From: Streptomyces antnestii
GTDB lineage: Bacteria > Actinomycetota > Actinomycetes > Streptomycetales > Streptomycetaceae
Direction of reading: 5' to 3'
Assembly (NCBI RefSeq): GCF_004005495.1
Contig: NZ_RZYA01000033.1
Span: 1 to 64,000 of the forward strand
Length of the DNA stretch: 64,000 nt
Within the stretch, counting starts at the first letter, position 1. Every line of letters starts with the position of its first letter. The notes under the pieces were generated by a model, which worked only from the letters and a program-made list of their open reading frames with translations, was not told the DNA's origin and did no database searches. This document shows positions 34,096-41,514 of the stretch, in pieces. A program made the translations under genes and the position numbers.

Positions 34096-35034
34096 ATGAC
34101 GGTCCCCGTAGCACTGTTGCTGCTCGGCACCCTCGCCGCCGTCCTCGCTCCGCGCCTTCTCGCGCGGGCCGACTGGACGGAGCGCGAGCCGGTGGTCGCC
34201 CTGTGGGTGTGGCAGTGCGTGGTGGCCGGTGTCCTCCTGTGCTGCGCGCTCTCGATGACCCTGAGTGCGGCCGCAGCCTGGCAGGCCGTCCGCGGCCATG
34301 TGTTCGCTCCCGCGCCGCACGCCGTCGTCGACGCGTACGCGCTCCGGGCTGCCGGCGGATGGGCGGCGACCGTGGCCGTGGCGCTCGCCCTCGGCGGACT
34401 GTGGACGGCGGCGATGCTCGCCCGGGAGATCTTCCGGTCGGGGTCCGGGCGACGGCAGCGGCGGGCCGAACTCCTGGTGCGCTCCCCGCTGTTGCCGGGC
34501 GAGGAGCCGGGCGGTGACCGGCTCGTCGTGCTTGAGGGTGAGCGGCCCGACGCCTGGTGGCTGCCGGGCGCGGCGCCCCGACTGGTCATCACCACGGCCG
34601 CTCTGCGCCGTCTCAAAGGCCGTCAGCTGGACGCCGTGCTCGCGCACGAGATGGGGCACGCGCGGTGGCGGCACGACTGGCTGCTGCACTGTTCGGGGGC
34701 GCTGGCCTCCGGCTTCCCGCAGGTTCCGGTCTTCGCCGCGTTCCGTGACGAGATGCACCGGCTCGTCGAACTGGCCGCCGACGACGTGGCGTCGCGCCGC
34801 TTCGGGCGGCTGACCATCGCCCTCGCCCTGGTCGAACTCAACGAGGACCGCGGGGTGTTCGGCCCCTGCCCCACCACCACGCAGGCCCATCTGCCGCAGC
34901 GCGTGCACCGGTTGCTGACTCCCCCGCGCCGGCTGACCGCGGGCCGGCGGCTGCGCCTGACCGCCGCGGCCGCACTCGTCCCGGTGGTGCCGCTCCTGGT
35001 GACGTTCGTACCGGCTCTGCGCGCACTGGGGTAG
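34096..35034 (+). CDS. M56 family metallopeptidase (BlaR1-like, no sensor domain)
   Basis: This is a 312-residue membrane zinc protease. Transmembrane helices lie near residues 3-20, 35-60 and 85-108. The HEXXH motif is HEMGH (His184, Glu185, His188), with a third ligand in the ELAADD segment and a C-terminal helix. It matches the peptidase half of BlaR1-type proteins without a penicillin-binding sensor. BlaI-type repressors are often next to such genes, but none is present here. It follows DUF5134, a commonly seen pair. Confidence 0.9.
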   Translation: MTVPVALLLLGTLAAVLAPRLLARADWTEREPVVALWVWQCVVAGVLLCCALSMTLSAAAAWQAVRGHVFAPAPHAVVDAYALRAAGGWAATVAVALALGGLWTAAMLAREIFRSGSGRRQRRAELLVRSPLLPGEEPGGDRLVVLEGERPDAWWLPGAAPRLVITTAALRRLKGRQLDAVLAHEMGHARWRHDWLLHCSGALASGFPQVPVFAAFRDEMHRLVELAADDVASRRFGRLTIALALVELNEDRGVFGPCPTTTQAHLPQRVHRLLTPPRRLTAGRRLRLTAAAALVPVVPLLVTFVPALRALG

Positions 35035-35107
35035 ACGCGCACTCGTACAGGACGCGTCCGGTCCCGCCGATGGCCACCAGGGCCTCCCCTGGGTGAGGAT
35101 CCTCCCC

Positions 35108-35788
35108 ATGCACCCGGCACCGGTCGACTCCCCGCCCCGCCCACGAGATCCCCGGACCGCACGCGCGTCGGCGGTGCTCGCCGCCCTGTTCGGGGTGCTG
35201 CTGGTCGCGGTGGCGGTGCGCTGGGGTCCGCTCATGACCCTGGACCGCACACTGGCGCGCACCGCCCACCGCTGGGCCGTCGCCGATCCCGGACCGACGC
35301 ACGTCAACCGGGTGCTGACGGACTGGGTCTGGGACCCGTGGACGATGCGTGGCCTGTGCGCCGTGGCCGTCCTCTGGGTCGTGTGGCGCCATCACGCCTG
35401 GCGGCTCGGGTTGTGGGCGGCCGCCACATGTGCGCTCGGCACACTGATCCAGCAGGGCCTGAAGGCGGCCGTCGACCGCGCCCGCCCGGTGTGGCCCGAC
35501 CCCGTGGACTCCGCGCACTACGCGGCCTTCCCCTCGGGGCACGCCATGACGGCGACGGTCGTGTGCGGCCTCGTCCTCTGGCTGCTGCACCGCTTCGGCG
35601 CCCGCCCGTTCCTGTGGCGTACGGCGTGTGCGCTCGTGGCCATGTCGGTCGTCGGCGTCGGCCTCACCCGCCTGTGGCTCGGGGTGCACTGGCCCTCGGA
35701 CGTGCTCGGCGGCTGGCTGCTCGGGGCACTGACGGTGACCGTGGCCGTGACGGCGTACGGGCGCCTCGCCGGCCCGTCACATGGTTGA
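35108..35788 (+). CDS. PAP2 superfamily phosphatase
   Basis: This 226-residue membrane phosphatase of the PAP2 family has all three motifs: KAAVDRARP (motif 1), FPSGH (motif 2) and RLWLGVHWPSDVLGG (motif 3), placed between five or six hydrophobic helices. It would dephosphorylate a lipid phosphate such as phosphatidic acid or undecaprenyl diphosphate. ATG 35108 is chosen for GGTGAGGAT upstream; a GTG at 35093 is in frame. Confidence 0.92.
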   Translation: MHPAPVDSPPRPRDPRTARASAVLAALFGVLLVAVAVRWGPLMTLDRTLARTAHRWAVADPGPTHVNRVLTDWVWDPWTMRGLCAVAVLWVVWRHHAWRLGLWAAATCALGTLIQQGLKAAVDRARPVWPDPVDSAHYAAFPSGHAMTATVVCGLVLWLLHRFGARPFLWRTACALVAMSVVGVGLTRLWLGVHWPSDVLGGWLLGALTVTVAVTAYGRLAGPSHG

Positions 35789-35821
35789 CCCGGTCCTGTC
35801 CGGCCGCGTTGGATCGGGCGC

Positions 35822-36580
35822 ATGACCATCAATGGCGACACCGAAGGCGACATCAACGGCATCAGCAACGGCATCAACAAGGGCGTCATCAAAGGCCTGC
35901 TCTTCGATTTCTCGGGGACGTTGTTCCGCATCGAGTCCACCGAGTCCTGGCTGCGGGCCGTGCTCGACGAGGCCGGACTGGCGCTCCCCGACAGCGAGTT
36001 CACCGCGACGGCCGCCGCCCTGCACACGGTGGGCGCCCTGCCCGGCGGCCCCACCGCCCACGTCGAGGTCCCCGCGCACCTGGCCGAACTCGTCGCCGTA
36101 CGCGACATGGACGCGGACCGGCACCGCGCCGCGTACACCGGTCTGGCCCGTCAGGTGCCGCTGCCCGACGAGCGGCTCTACGACGCCCTGTACGACCGGC
36201 AGCTGCGGCCCGAGGCCTGGCTCCCCTACCCGGACGCCGCCGATGTCCTGTCAGGTCTGCGCGAGCGCGGCATTCCCGTCGCCGTGGTCAGCAACATCGG
36301 CTGGGACCCGCGCCCCGTCTTCGTCGCCCACGGCCTGGACGCGTACGTCGACGCGTATGTGCTCTCCTACCGGCACGGCGTCCAGAAGCCCGATCCCCGC
36401 CTGTTCGCCGCCGCGTGCGAGGCGCTCGGCGTGGCACCGGGCGACGCGCTCATGGTCGGCGACGACCGCCGTGCCGACGGCGGGGCGAGCGCCCTCGGGT
36501 GCGCCGTGCACTTCGTGGACCATCTCCCGGTGGACGCCCGGCCCGACGCGCTGCGCCCGGTGCTCCGGCTCGTCGGCTGA
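35822..36580 (+). CDS. HAD family hydrolase with altered motif I
   Basis: This 252-residue haloacid-dehalogenase-fold protein has motif I FDFSGTLF, with serine in place of the second aspartate of DxDxT. Motif II is VVSNIGWD, motif III lies around HGVQKPDPRLF, and motif IV is VGDDRRADG. The second aspartate is the general acid of HAD phosphatases, so phosphatase activity is doubtful, while dehalogenase- or phosphonatase-like chemistry remains possible. The first 24 residues are a low-complexity N/G/I run encoded by a 9-base ggcatcaac-like repeat (35828-35893) and are unlike the family. Confidence 0.88.
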   Translation: MTINGDTEGDINGISNGINKGVIKGLLFDFSGTLFRIESTESWLRAVLDEAGLALPDSEFTATAAALHTVGALPGGPTAHVEVPAHLAELVAVRDMDADRHRAAYTGLARQVPLPDERLYDALYDRQLRPEAWLPYPDAADVLSGLRERGIPVAVVSNIGWDPRPVFVAHGLDAYVDAYVLSYRHGVQKPDPRLFAAACEALGVAPGDALMVGDDRRADGGASALGCAVHFVDHLPVDARPDALRPVLRLVG

Positions 36581-36593
36581 CGCGGGGATCCGC

Positions 36594-37001
36594 TCAGGAT
36601 CCGGCGCCGCACCGCCCCGAGTGGTCGCAGTACGGCTGATGTCCGCTCGCGCCGCAGCCGCACAGCGTCACCCGCGTCTCGCGCACGTCCTCGGCTCCCT
36701 CGCGCCCCACCCGCAGGTCCCCGCGCATCACGAGCCGGCCGTCGTCGGTGCGCACGACCGTGGTGACCGCGGCCGGCTTCTCCTCGGGGCCGTCGGCGAG
36801 CTGGTACTGGAGTGCGCCGGACGGGCAACGCCTGATGACCTCGGCGACCTCCGCGGCGGGCGCGCCGTCGGGGTCGATCCAGGGGCGGCGCGCGGTGTCG
36901 AACACGCGGGGCAGACCGCGGACGCACTCCGCCGAGTGCAGGCAGCGCTCGCCGTCGAAGGTGACGGTGACGTCCTTGCCCTCGTACGGCTTGGCGGTCA
37001 T
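36594..37001 (-). CDS. Fer4_19 / CDGSH-type iron-sulfur protein
   Basis: This 135-residue protein has an N-terminal mono-cluster domain (CLHSAECVRGLPRVFD ... CPSGAL, Fer4_19/DUF1271) and a C-terminal CDGSH-like domain. The latter reads CGCGASGHQPYCDHSGR: the three cysteines and aspartate are in place, but histidine stands two rather than four residues after the last cysteine. It probably transfers electrons or clusters. Its ATG overlaps the DUF2630 stop (ATGA), so the two are co-translated. Confidence 0.88.
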   Translation of the reverse strand: MTAKPYEGKDVTVTFDGERCLHSAECVRGLPRVFDTARRPWIDPDGAPAAEVAEVIRRCPSGALQYQLADGPEEKPAAVTTVVRTDDGRLVMRGDLRVGREGAEDVRETRVTLCGCGASGHQPYCDHSGRCGAGS

Positions 37002-37243
37002 GACTGATAGTCCTCGACCTGCGACGAGGGCCTGACCCGCGCGTCGTCGGGGTTCTCGCCGAACTCGGTCTTGGCCCGCCGCTGGCGCAGCAGGTCCCAG
37101 CACTGGTCGAGCTGGCGTTCCACGGCGGCGAGCCGCTCGTGTTCGGTCACACCGTCGATCTCACCGGAGGCGAGGGAGGCGCGGAGCCTCTTCTCGTCGT
37201 CGACCATCGCCGTGATCCGGGCCAGGATCTCGTCTTGATCCAT
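36998..37243 (-). CDS. DUF2630 family protein
   Basis: This 81-residue helical protein has the pattern ILARITAMVDDEKRLR ... LDQCWDLLRQRRAKTEFG, the DUF2630 signature of actinobacteria. It is probably one long helical hairpin or coiled coil. The function is unknown. Its stop codon overlaps the start of the iron-sulfur protein gene, which suggests a shared task. Confidence 0.9.
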   Translation of the reverse strand: MDQDEILARITAMVDDEKRLRASLASGEIDGVTEHERLAAVERQLDQCWDLLRQRRAKTEFGENPDDARVRPSSQVEDYQS

Positions 37244-37272
37244 CTCGGTACGCCTCCCAGGTGCGTGACCTC

Positions 37273-37854
37273 TTACTCCTTGCCCACTGTAGGGAGGGTT
37301 CGCCCGGTGTGCGATCCGTGTGCCGTGGGCGCCCGGTAGCGCAGCACCCCGTCGTCCCCGGCCGCGTCGTCCCGCACTCCGCCGCAGGCCTCGATGACCC
37401 GGCGGGAGGCGGTGTTGCCGGTGTCGCAGGTGATCAGGGCCGGGTCGACGCCCAGGCGCGCCGCGAGCGGGAGCGCCGCGCGGAGCATGGCGGTGGCGTG
37501 TCCTCGGCGGCGGGCGCCGGGCCTTACGTCGTAGCCGATGTGACCGTCGCGCAGCCAGGCCTCGGTGAGGGTGTGGCGGATGGCGAGGCGGCCGAGGTAG
37601 GTGTCCCCGTCGACGTACCAGAGGGTCGTGCACGGGACGTCGTAGTCCAGGATGCTGCGGGGCCCGTGGGTGAGGCGCAGGCGGGCGACGTACTCGGCGA
37701 AGACGGCCGGGTCCTGCCAGGTGTCCCCGTACGCGCGCAGGCTGAGCCCCGCGGTGGAGTCGTCGGGTCCGCCGTGGCCCTCGGCGCGTGCCTCGTCCAT
37801 GGCGGCGAGGAAGGAGCTGTGGACGCGGACGTCGGGTGCGATCAGCTGCGGCAT
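37273..37854 (-). CDS. GNAT family N-acetyltransferase
   Basis: This 193-residue acetyltransferase has an acetyl-CoA loop VRPGARRRGHATAMLRAALP and a downstream CDTGNTASRRVIEACGG, the NxxSxxxxEkxGf motif of the small-molecule branch. ATG 37854 gives MPQLIAPDVRVHSSFLAAMDEAR, a start common to this family; an in-frame start further upstream would add 17 residues. It sits 29 bases before DUF2630 and may share its transcript. The substrate is unknown. Confidence 0.88.
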   Translation of the reverse strand: MPQLIAPDVRVHSSFLAAMDEARAEGHGGPDDSTAGLSLRAYGDTWQDPAVFAEYVARLRLTHGPRSILDYDVPCTTLWYVDGDTYLGRLAIRHTLTEAWLRDGHIGYDVRPGARRRGHATAMLRAALPLAARLGVDPALITCDTGNTASRRVIEACGGVRDDAAGDDGVLRYRAPTAHGSHTGRTLPTVGKE

Positions 37855-37993
37855 CGGGTCAGTGTGCCGTGCACGGCGTCCGTCCGGCCGGGAATTTCCG
37901 GGCACCCGTCACCGACCCACCGACGCGTCTCGATCCGCCGGGTAGAGCGCCCGCCCTTGTATCAAGAGGGGGCGGGCGTTGCGCTGCGGCCGG

Positions 37994-38155
37994 TCATGCA
38001 GGCCTGGTGTCGTCCACCCGCTCACCCTCGGCCTGGGACGGCTCGGTCCTGGGGACGTCCGGGTGCTGTTCCTCGCCCGACTCGTCGCGCTCGCCTTCGG
38101 CCTGGGAGGGGGTGCGCGAGTACAGGGCGTCGTAATCCGAGGCTCCGGTCTTCAT
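37994..38155 (-). CDS. Small acidic protein with a duplicated PSQAEGER motif
   Basis: This 53-residue, strongly acidic protein begins MKTGASDYDALYSRTP and contains PSQAEGER twice (residues 16-23 and 39-46). The Shine-Dalgarno GGGAGG seven bases upstream is very strong, which is the main support for the gene. No signal peptide or hydrophobic segment is seen, so it is probably intrinsically disordered. I do not recognise a function. The duplicated motif could be a peptide ligand for a partner protein. Confidence 0.7.
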   Translation of the reverse strand: MKTGASDYDALYSRTPSQAEGERDESGEEQHPDVPRTEPSQAEGERVDDTRPA

Positions 38156-38263
38156 GTGGGCCTCCCCTGATCGCTCATCTTCCATACTCCTCCACGGACC
38201 GCAGCAGCGCGAGGCCCTGCGCCGAGGGGCGAGAAGACGGACGCCGGGTCGGATTCCCTGTTG

Positions 38264-38364
38264 GCCTGCCGGGCCGGTGGCCGGGCAGCGCCGACGCCGC
38301 CCGGTCACCGGCCCGGCAGGCCGTACGCATCCGACGATCCCCCGCGTCGCCGGATGCGTACGGC
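38264..38364. repeat. Two adjacent long hairpins upstream of the TetR gene
   Basis: Arms 38264-38286 and 38299-38321 pair at 22 of 23 positions with a 12-base loop. Arms 38320-38333 and 38351-38364 (GCCGTACGCATCCG) pair perfectly over 14 bases. No gene is seen in 38156-38450. The structures could insulate the TetR promoter from upstream reading, or be remnants of a palindromic element. Confidence 0.6.
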
Positions 38365-38412
38365 AGTCCTGGCCAAAGGCCTGGAAAAGCCCTGCGAACA
38401 GGACGATCCGAG

Positions 38413-38432
38413 TATACTGGCTCTGAGCCAGT
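38413..38432 (+). promoter_or_regulatory. -10 box overlapping a perfect TetR operator
   Basis: TATACT (38413-38418) is a good -10 box and overlaps the perfect 17-base palindrome ACTGGCT-CTG-AGCCAGT (38416-38432). It lies 18 bases before the TetR-family start codon. This is the expected layout for autorepression. No clear -35 box is visible. Confidence 0.65.
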
Positions 38433-38450
38433 CAACGCAGGAGTTACAGA

Positions 38451-39170
38451 ATGTCCCCGCGCAGCGCATCGGTCAATGAGGAGTTGCGCCGGCGATCCCG
38501 CGAGCGGCTTCTGCAGGCGACGGTGGAGCTCGTCGGGGAGCGCGGGTACGAGGCGACGACCCTCGGCGACATCGCCGACCGCGCCGGTTCGGCACGAGGT
38601 CTGGTCTCGTACTACTTCCCCGGCAAGCGGCAGCTGCTCCAGTCCGCGGTGCACCGGCTGATGCACCGCACGCTCGAAGAGGCCCTGGAGCGCGAGCCGC
38701 GCACGGAGGACGGGCGGGAGCGTCTGGCGCGGGCCGTCGACGCGATCCTCGGCCTCGCCGTCGAGCACCCCGTCCTGATGCGGACGCACATGGCGGGGAT
38801 CCTCCAGGCGGAGGGCTTCGTGCAGTGCCCGGAGCAGCAGCGGCTCGCCGAGCTGCTGCGTGACACGGTGCGGCGGCACGGCTCGCTCAGCGTCGACCGT
38901 GACTATCCGCTGCTGCGCTCCCAGTTGATGGGCGCCGTCTTCACTGCGCTCGTCCCGGGGGCGCCGATGCCGCTGCGGGCCCTGCGGGCGGAGCTGTTCA
39001 CCCGGTACGGGCTCGCGTGGGAGCTCGGTTTCCCGCCGGACGACGCGGCGCCCGGCGGGAGAAGCCCGGGCGGAACCCCGGACTTCTCCCAGTTCTTCGA
39101 ACCCGGCCGGGCGGATTCAAGCCGGGCGGATCCTCAGACCGATTCTCAGACCGACCCTCAGTCGAAGTAG
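38451..39170 (+). CDS. TetR/AcrR family transcriptional regulator
   Basis: This 239-residue repressor has the N-terminal helix-turn-helix (ATTLGDIADRAGSARGLVSYYFPGK) of the TetR family, followed by a helical ligand domain. It ends in a low-complexity tail with DPQTDSQTDPQS repeats. ATG 38451 has AGGAG eight bases upstream. Its 3' end overlaps the convergent LVIVD-repeat gene by 13 bases. An adjacent target gene is not evident, so besides itself it may act at distant sites with the same palindrome. Confidence 0.9.
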   Translation: MSPRSASVNEELRRRSRERLLQATVELVGERGYEATTLGDIADRAGSARGLVSYYFPGKRQLLQSAVHRLMHRTLEEALEREPRTEDGRERLARAVDAILGLAVEHPVLMRTHMAGILQAEGFVQCPEQQRLAELLRDTVRRHGSLSVDRDYPLLRSQLMGAVFTALVPGAPMPLRALRAELFTRYGLAWELGFPPDDAAPGGRSPGGTPDFSQFFEPGRADSSRADPQTDSQTDPQSK

Positions 39171-40660
39171 TCCGGCTGCGTCTGGACGTTCAGCTCGTCG
39201 ACGTGGACCTTCTCGGCGGGGTCGGTGAGCCGGTCACTGACCTTCAGGACGTCGAAGCCCTTGGCGATGTCGTTCGAGTAGATGTGGCCGTTGTAGTAGT
39301 ACGCGGACCAGGAGCCGCCGACGCGGAGCGTGTCCGTGGTGAGCGGGCCGCGCTCGAAGTAGCCGATCTCCCGGGGCTTCGTGGAGTCCGTGAAGTCCCA
39401 GACCGAGACGCCGCCCTGGTACCAGGCCTGGACCATGATGTCCTTGCCCTTGACGGGGATGAGCGAGCCGTTGTGGGCCACGCAGTTCTCGGTTGCCGCC
39501 TGGTGGCGGGGGATCTTGAAGTAGCTGCGGAAGACGAGCTTGCGGTGGTCTCCCTTGCCGGTGATGTCGTAGATGCCGTCCGCACCGCGGTTCGGACCGA
39601 CGGCCTCGTTGCAGGTGGCCGCTCCGCCGCCGCCCAGCTCGTCCGTGAAGACGACCTTGTCGGCCTTCTGGTTGAAGGTCGCCGAGTGCCAGAACGCGAA
39701 GTTCTTGTTGTCCTGGACCCGGTCGATGACCTTGGGGTTCTCGGGGTCCTCGATGGAGAACAGGATGCCGTCACCCATGCACGCGCCGGCGGCCAGGTCC
39801 TTGGACGGCAGCACGGTGAGGTCGTGGCAGCCGGTGGTCTTGGAGACACCCGGGTTGGTCGGAGCGCCCGGGTTGCCGCCGCCGTCGGGGCCCTCGCCCG
39901 GGAACAGGACGGGGAAGCCGACGACCGCCGCCTTCTCGGGGGCGTTGCGCGGCACCTTGATGACGGAGATCCCGTCGTGCGGGGGCTGGCAGTCCGGGAA
40001 CGTGGCGCTCGGCGAGTACGAGGACACGTACACGTAGACGTTCTTCTTCTCGGGCACCAGCGTGTGGGTGTGCGAGCCGCAGGCGGTCTCGACGGCGGCG
40101 ACGTACTTCGGGTTCTTCTTGTCGCTGATGTCGAAGACCTTCATGCCCTCCCAGGACGACTTCTCCGTGGCCGGCTGGGTGGTGCTGGCACAGGAGTTGT
40201 CGCTGCGCGACGAGTCGGTCGACAGGAAGAGCAGGTTCCCGGAGACGGAGATGTCGTTCTGCGATCCGGGGCACAGGACCTGCGCGACCGTCTTCGGGGC
40301 CTTGGGGTCGCTGATGTCGAAGATGCGGAAGCCGTCGTAGTTGCCGGCGAAGGCGTACTGGCCCTGGAACGCGAGGTCCGAGTTGGTACCGGGCAGCGCG
40401 TCCTTGGGGATGTTGGCGAGATGTTCGATGTTGTCGGAGTGGACGACCTCGTCCTGGGCGGGTATCTCGCCGCTCGCGATGGCCGCCTCGGTGTCGGCCG
40501 CCGCGCTCCTGGAAAGCTGCTTGCCCGCGGCCGGGGAGTCGCCCGGGTCGGGTGTCGCGGCCGCCGGGCCGCCCATGAGCAGCGCGGCGAGCAGACCGGC
40601 CGCGGTCGCGCCGACTCCCAGGCGTCTGCGGCGTGTTCGGGACTCGTTCAACAGGGTCAC
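39158..40660 (-). CDS. Secreted LVIVD-repeat (beta-propeller-like) protein
   Basis: This is a 500-residue exported protein. An Arg-rich n-region, hydrophobic core and AAATPDPGD form a signal peptide ending near residue 36. The body has LVIVD-type repeats (FRIFDISDPKAPKTVAQV, MKVFDISDKKNPKYVAAV, SVWDFTDSTKPREIGYF), which fold as propeller blades, and several cysteines suited to disulfides outside the cell. GTG 40660 is chosen for GAGGGAG upstream; ATG 40684 is an alternative. It is divergent from the DUF305 lipoprotein gene. Confidence 0.88.
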   Translation of the reverse strand: MTLLNESRTRRRRLGVGATAAGLLAALLMGGPAAATPDPGDSPAAGKQLSRSAAADTEAAIASGEIPAQDEVVHSDNIEHLANIPKDALPGTNSDLAFQGQYAFAGNYDGFRIFDISDPKAPKTVAQVLCPGSQNDISVSGNLLFLSTDSSRSDNSCASTTQPATEKSSWEGMKVFDISDKKNPKYVAAVETACGSHTHTLVPEKKNVYVYVSSYSPSATFPDCQPPHDGISVIKVPRNAPEKAAVVGFPVLFPGEGPDGGGNPGAPTNPGVSKTTGCHDLTVLPSKDLAAGACMGDGILFSIEDPENPKVIDRVQDNKNFAFWHSATFNQKADKVVFTDELGGGGAATCNEAVGPNRGADGIYDITGKGDHRKLVFRSYFKIPRHQAATENCVAHNGSLIPVKGKDIMVQAWYQGGVSVWDFTDSTKPREIGYFERGPLTTDTLRVGGSWSAYYYNGHIYSNDIAKGFDVLKVSDRLTDPAEKVHVDELNVQTQPDYFD

Positions 40661-40743
40661 TGCTGTCTCCCTCGTCGATGACATTCCCGCGGCTCCCGTT
40701 CGAAGTTGAACGGTGCACGCATCCCCCGAGTATCGTCTTCCTC

Positions 40744-41418
40744 ATGCACAGATCAACAGATGGCAACGTACTCGTAATGAAAGTTGCTCTTCCTTTGGTG
40801 ATCGCGGTCGGCGCGCTCGCCCTCGGCGGCTGTGACGCGGCGCCGGACGGGGGCGGTGGCGACGCCAACTCCCGGTCGAGGCCCGGCCCTTCGGTGATCG
40901 CGCCGGGCAAGCCGGGCGAGGGCGCCGAGACGCTCTCCGCGAAGGACGCGCAGAAGCGGAGGCCGGACGACAGCCCCAACTCCGCCGACTACGCGTACGC
41001 GCAGATGATGATCACGCACCATACGCAGGCTCTGCTGATGACCGAACTCGCCCCGAAACGGGCCGAGTCGGGCCAGGTCAAGCGGCTGGCGGAACGCATC
41101 GCCGCGGCCCAGGGGCCGGAGATCGGCGCCATGGAGGGCTGGCTCAACTCCCACGGCAGGGAACGCGAGAGCGGCGGGCACCAGCACGAGGCGATGCCGG
41201 GGATGGCGACCGAGGCCCAGCTGCGGACGCTGCGCGCGGCACGCGGCGCGGCCTTCGACGAGCTGTTCCTGAAGCTGATGATCACGCATCACCAGGGGGC
41301 GGTCACCATGGCGACGGATGTCCTCTCCGAGGGGAACAACGTGCAGGTCGAGGAGATGGCGAACGACGTCGTCGCGCAGCAGACGAGCGAGATCGGACGG
41401 ATGCGGAAGATGTCATGA
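40744..41418 (+). CDS. DUF305 domain lipoprotein
   Basis: This 224-residue exported protein has lipobox ALGGC with Cys30 as the acylated residue. The DUF305 domain has two halves, each with a MITHH motif (His92-93 and His182-183) on long helices of the ferritin-like/four-helix type, suggesting metal binding. A -10-like TATCGT lies eight bases before the ATG and TTGAAC 19 bases further upstream, so the message may be leaderless. An internal ATG at 40777 is also possible. It is probably co-regulated with the divergent LVIVD protein at the cell surface. Confidence 0.9.
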   Translation: MHRSTDGNVLVMKVALPLVIAVGALALGGCDAAPDGGGGDANSRSRPGPSVIAPGKPGEGAETLSAKDAQKRRPDDSPNSADYAYAQMMITHHTQALLMTELAPKRAESGQVKRLAERIAAAQGPEIGAMEGWLNSHGRERESGGHQHEAMPGMATEAQLRTLRAARGAAFDELFLKLMITHHQGAVTMATDVLSEGNNVQVEEMANDVVAQQTSEIGRMRKMS

Positions 41419-41514
41419 CGCCCGCCCGATGAGCCCCGCGCGCTCCGCACCCTCCCGGCCTCGCCCCCGCGGTGTCATGCTGGAAGTCCGTCGGACCTGC
41501 GGAAGGAGTCCGCC

